64,000 nucleotides of DNA from Lihuaxuella thermophila (lineage in GTDB: Bacteria; Bacillota; Bacilli; Thermoactinomycetales; Thermoactinomycetaceae): NCBI RefSeq assembly GCF_900110165.1, contig NZ_FOCQ01000003.1, forward strand, positions 124,001 through 188,000, in the 5' to 3' direction. Position numbers and translations under genes: made by a program. Below, in pieces: positions 63,870-64,000 of the stretch; positions within the stretch are counted from its first letter, which is position 1; each line of letters starts with the position of its first letter. Under the pieces are notes generated by a model. It ran no database searches, had not been told where the DNA came from, and saw only the letters and a program-made list of their open reading frames with translations.

Positions 63870-64000
63870 TTACAGTTGCTCGGACACCAGTTTGGCCTGG
63901 GTGAAGAGCAAGAGATAATCGCGTCCGCCTGCTTTGGAGTCGGTTCCGGACATGTTGAAACCGCCAAACGGATGAACGCCGACCAATGCACCCGTACATT
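63870..64000 (-). CDS. rocA: 1-pyrroline-5-carboxylate dehydrogenase (RocA-like), C-terminal part
   Basis: The window ends inside this gene. On the minus strand the last 43 codons read [20 protein letters not shown] followed by [21 protein letters not shown] and TAA (63872-63870). The [20 protein letters not shown] ending is diagnostic of RocA/PutA-type glutamate-semialdehyde dehydrogenases, which oxidise proline- and arginine-derived P5C to glutamate. Confidence 0.88.
   Translation of the reverse strand, partial: CTGALVGVHPFGGFNMSGTDSKAGGRDYLLLFTQAKLVSEQL

Overview
Low/medium-GC Gram-positive chromosome, almost certainly a member of the Bacillales. The basis is the block yerB-yerC-pcrB-pcrA-ligA, a gatCAB operon, dgkB, rlmCD, glnQHMP, a MifM/YidC2-like pair, strong AGGAGG ribosome binding sites and frequent GTG/TTG starts. 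A thermoactinomycete-like genus is possible, but the sequence alone does not fix it. There is no rRNA, tRNA, CRISPR array or insertion sequence.

Layout. 0.3-3.0 kb: two tiny membrane-protein genes and a lipoprotein transglutaminase. 3.4-7.5 kb: an XRE-TPR regulator, a membrane-anchored protein, and a secreted protein/YtkA-like lipoprotein pair. 7.5-14.3 kb: ligA, pcrA, pcrB, yerC and yerB, all on the minus strand. 14.5-17.2 kb: a small protein, a GT4 glycosyltransferase, a cyclophilin, and an amidase-3 protein that has lost most active-site residues. 17.4-22.1 kb: a broken VOC/glyoxalase gene, then a repair operon (DnaE-type polymerase, DUF72, family-4-like uracil-DNA glycosylase) behind a LexA-type box. 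22.3-40.4 kb: an 18-kb minus-strand island for acyl-CoA catabolism. It has a Liv-type ABC transporter, AMP-dependent acyl-CoA ligase, two acyl-CoA dehydrogenases, an APH-like kinase, thiolase, 3-hydroxyacyl-CoA dehydrogenase, three SDRs, a hot-dog thioesterase, two quinone-oxidoreductase-like enzymes and a TetR regulator. Four near-identical 20-bp palindromes head its transcription units. 40.6-47.8 kb: a phosphatase, a VanZ-like protein, rlmCD, dgkB, a purine permease with an inverted repeat over its promoter, and a YidC paralogue preceded by an apparent MifM-type arrest peptide. 48-57 kb: two orphan oligopeptide-binding lipoproteins flanking a CbiX-like chelatase and gatCAB. 57-64 kb: cstA-ybdD, tatA, a DedA gene interrupted by TGA, glnQHMP and the 3' end of a rocA-like gene.

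How parts work together. In the island, imported or activated carboxylic acids would become acyl-CoAs. The kinase plus the ACAD10/11-like dehydrogenase are the two halves of the animal ACAD10/11 fusion, which handles 4-hydroxyacyl-CoAs. The thiolase and hydroxyacyl-CoA dehydrogenase would finish beta-oxidation, and the TetR protein would switch the whole set. An enoyl-CoA hydratase gene has been deleted, leaving only about 20 C-terminal codons.

Most notable finds: the MifM/YidC2-like arrest-peptide switch (47.46-47.75 kb), the SOS-type dnaE operon, the TetR regulon with split ACAD10/11, an apparent ATA start in glnQ, and several gene remnants (VOC, enoyl-CoA hydratase, dedA).
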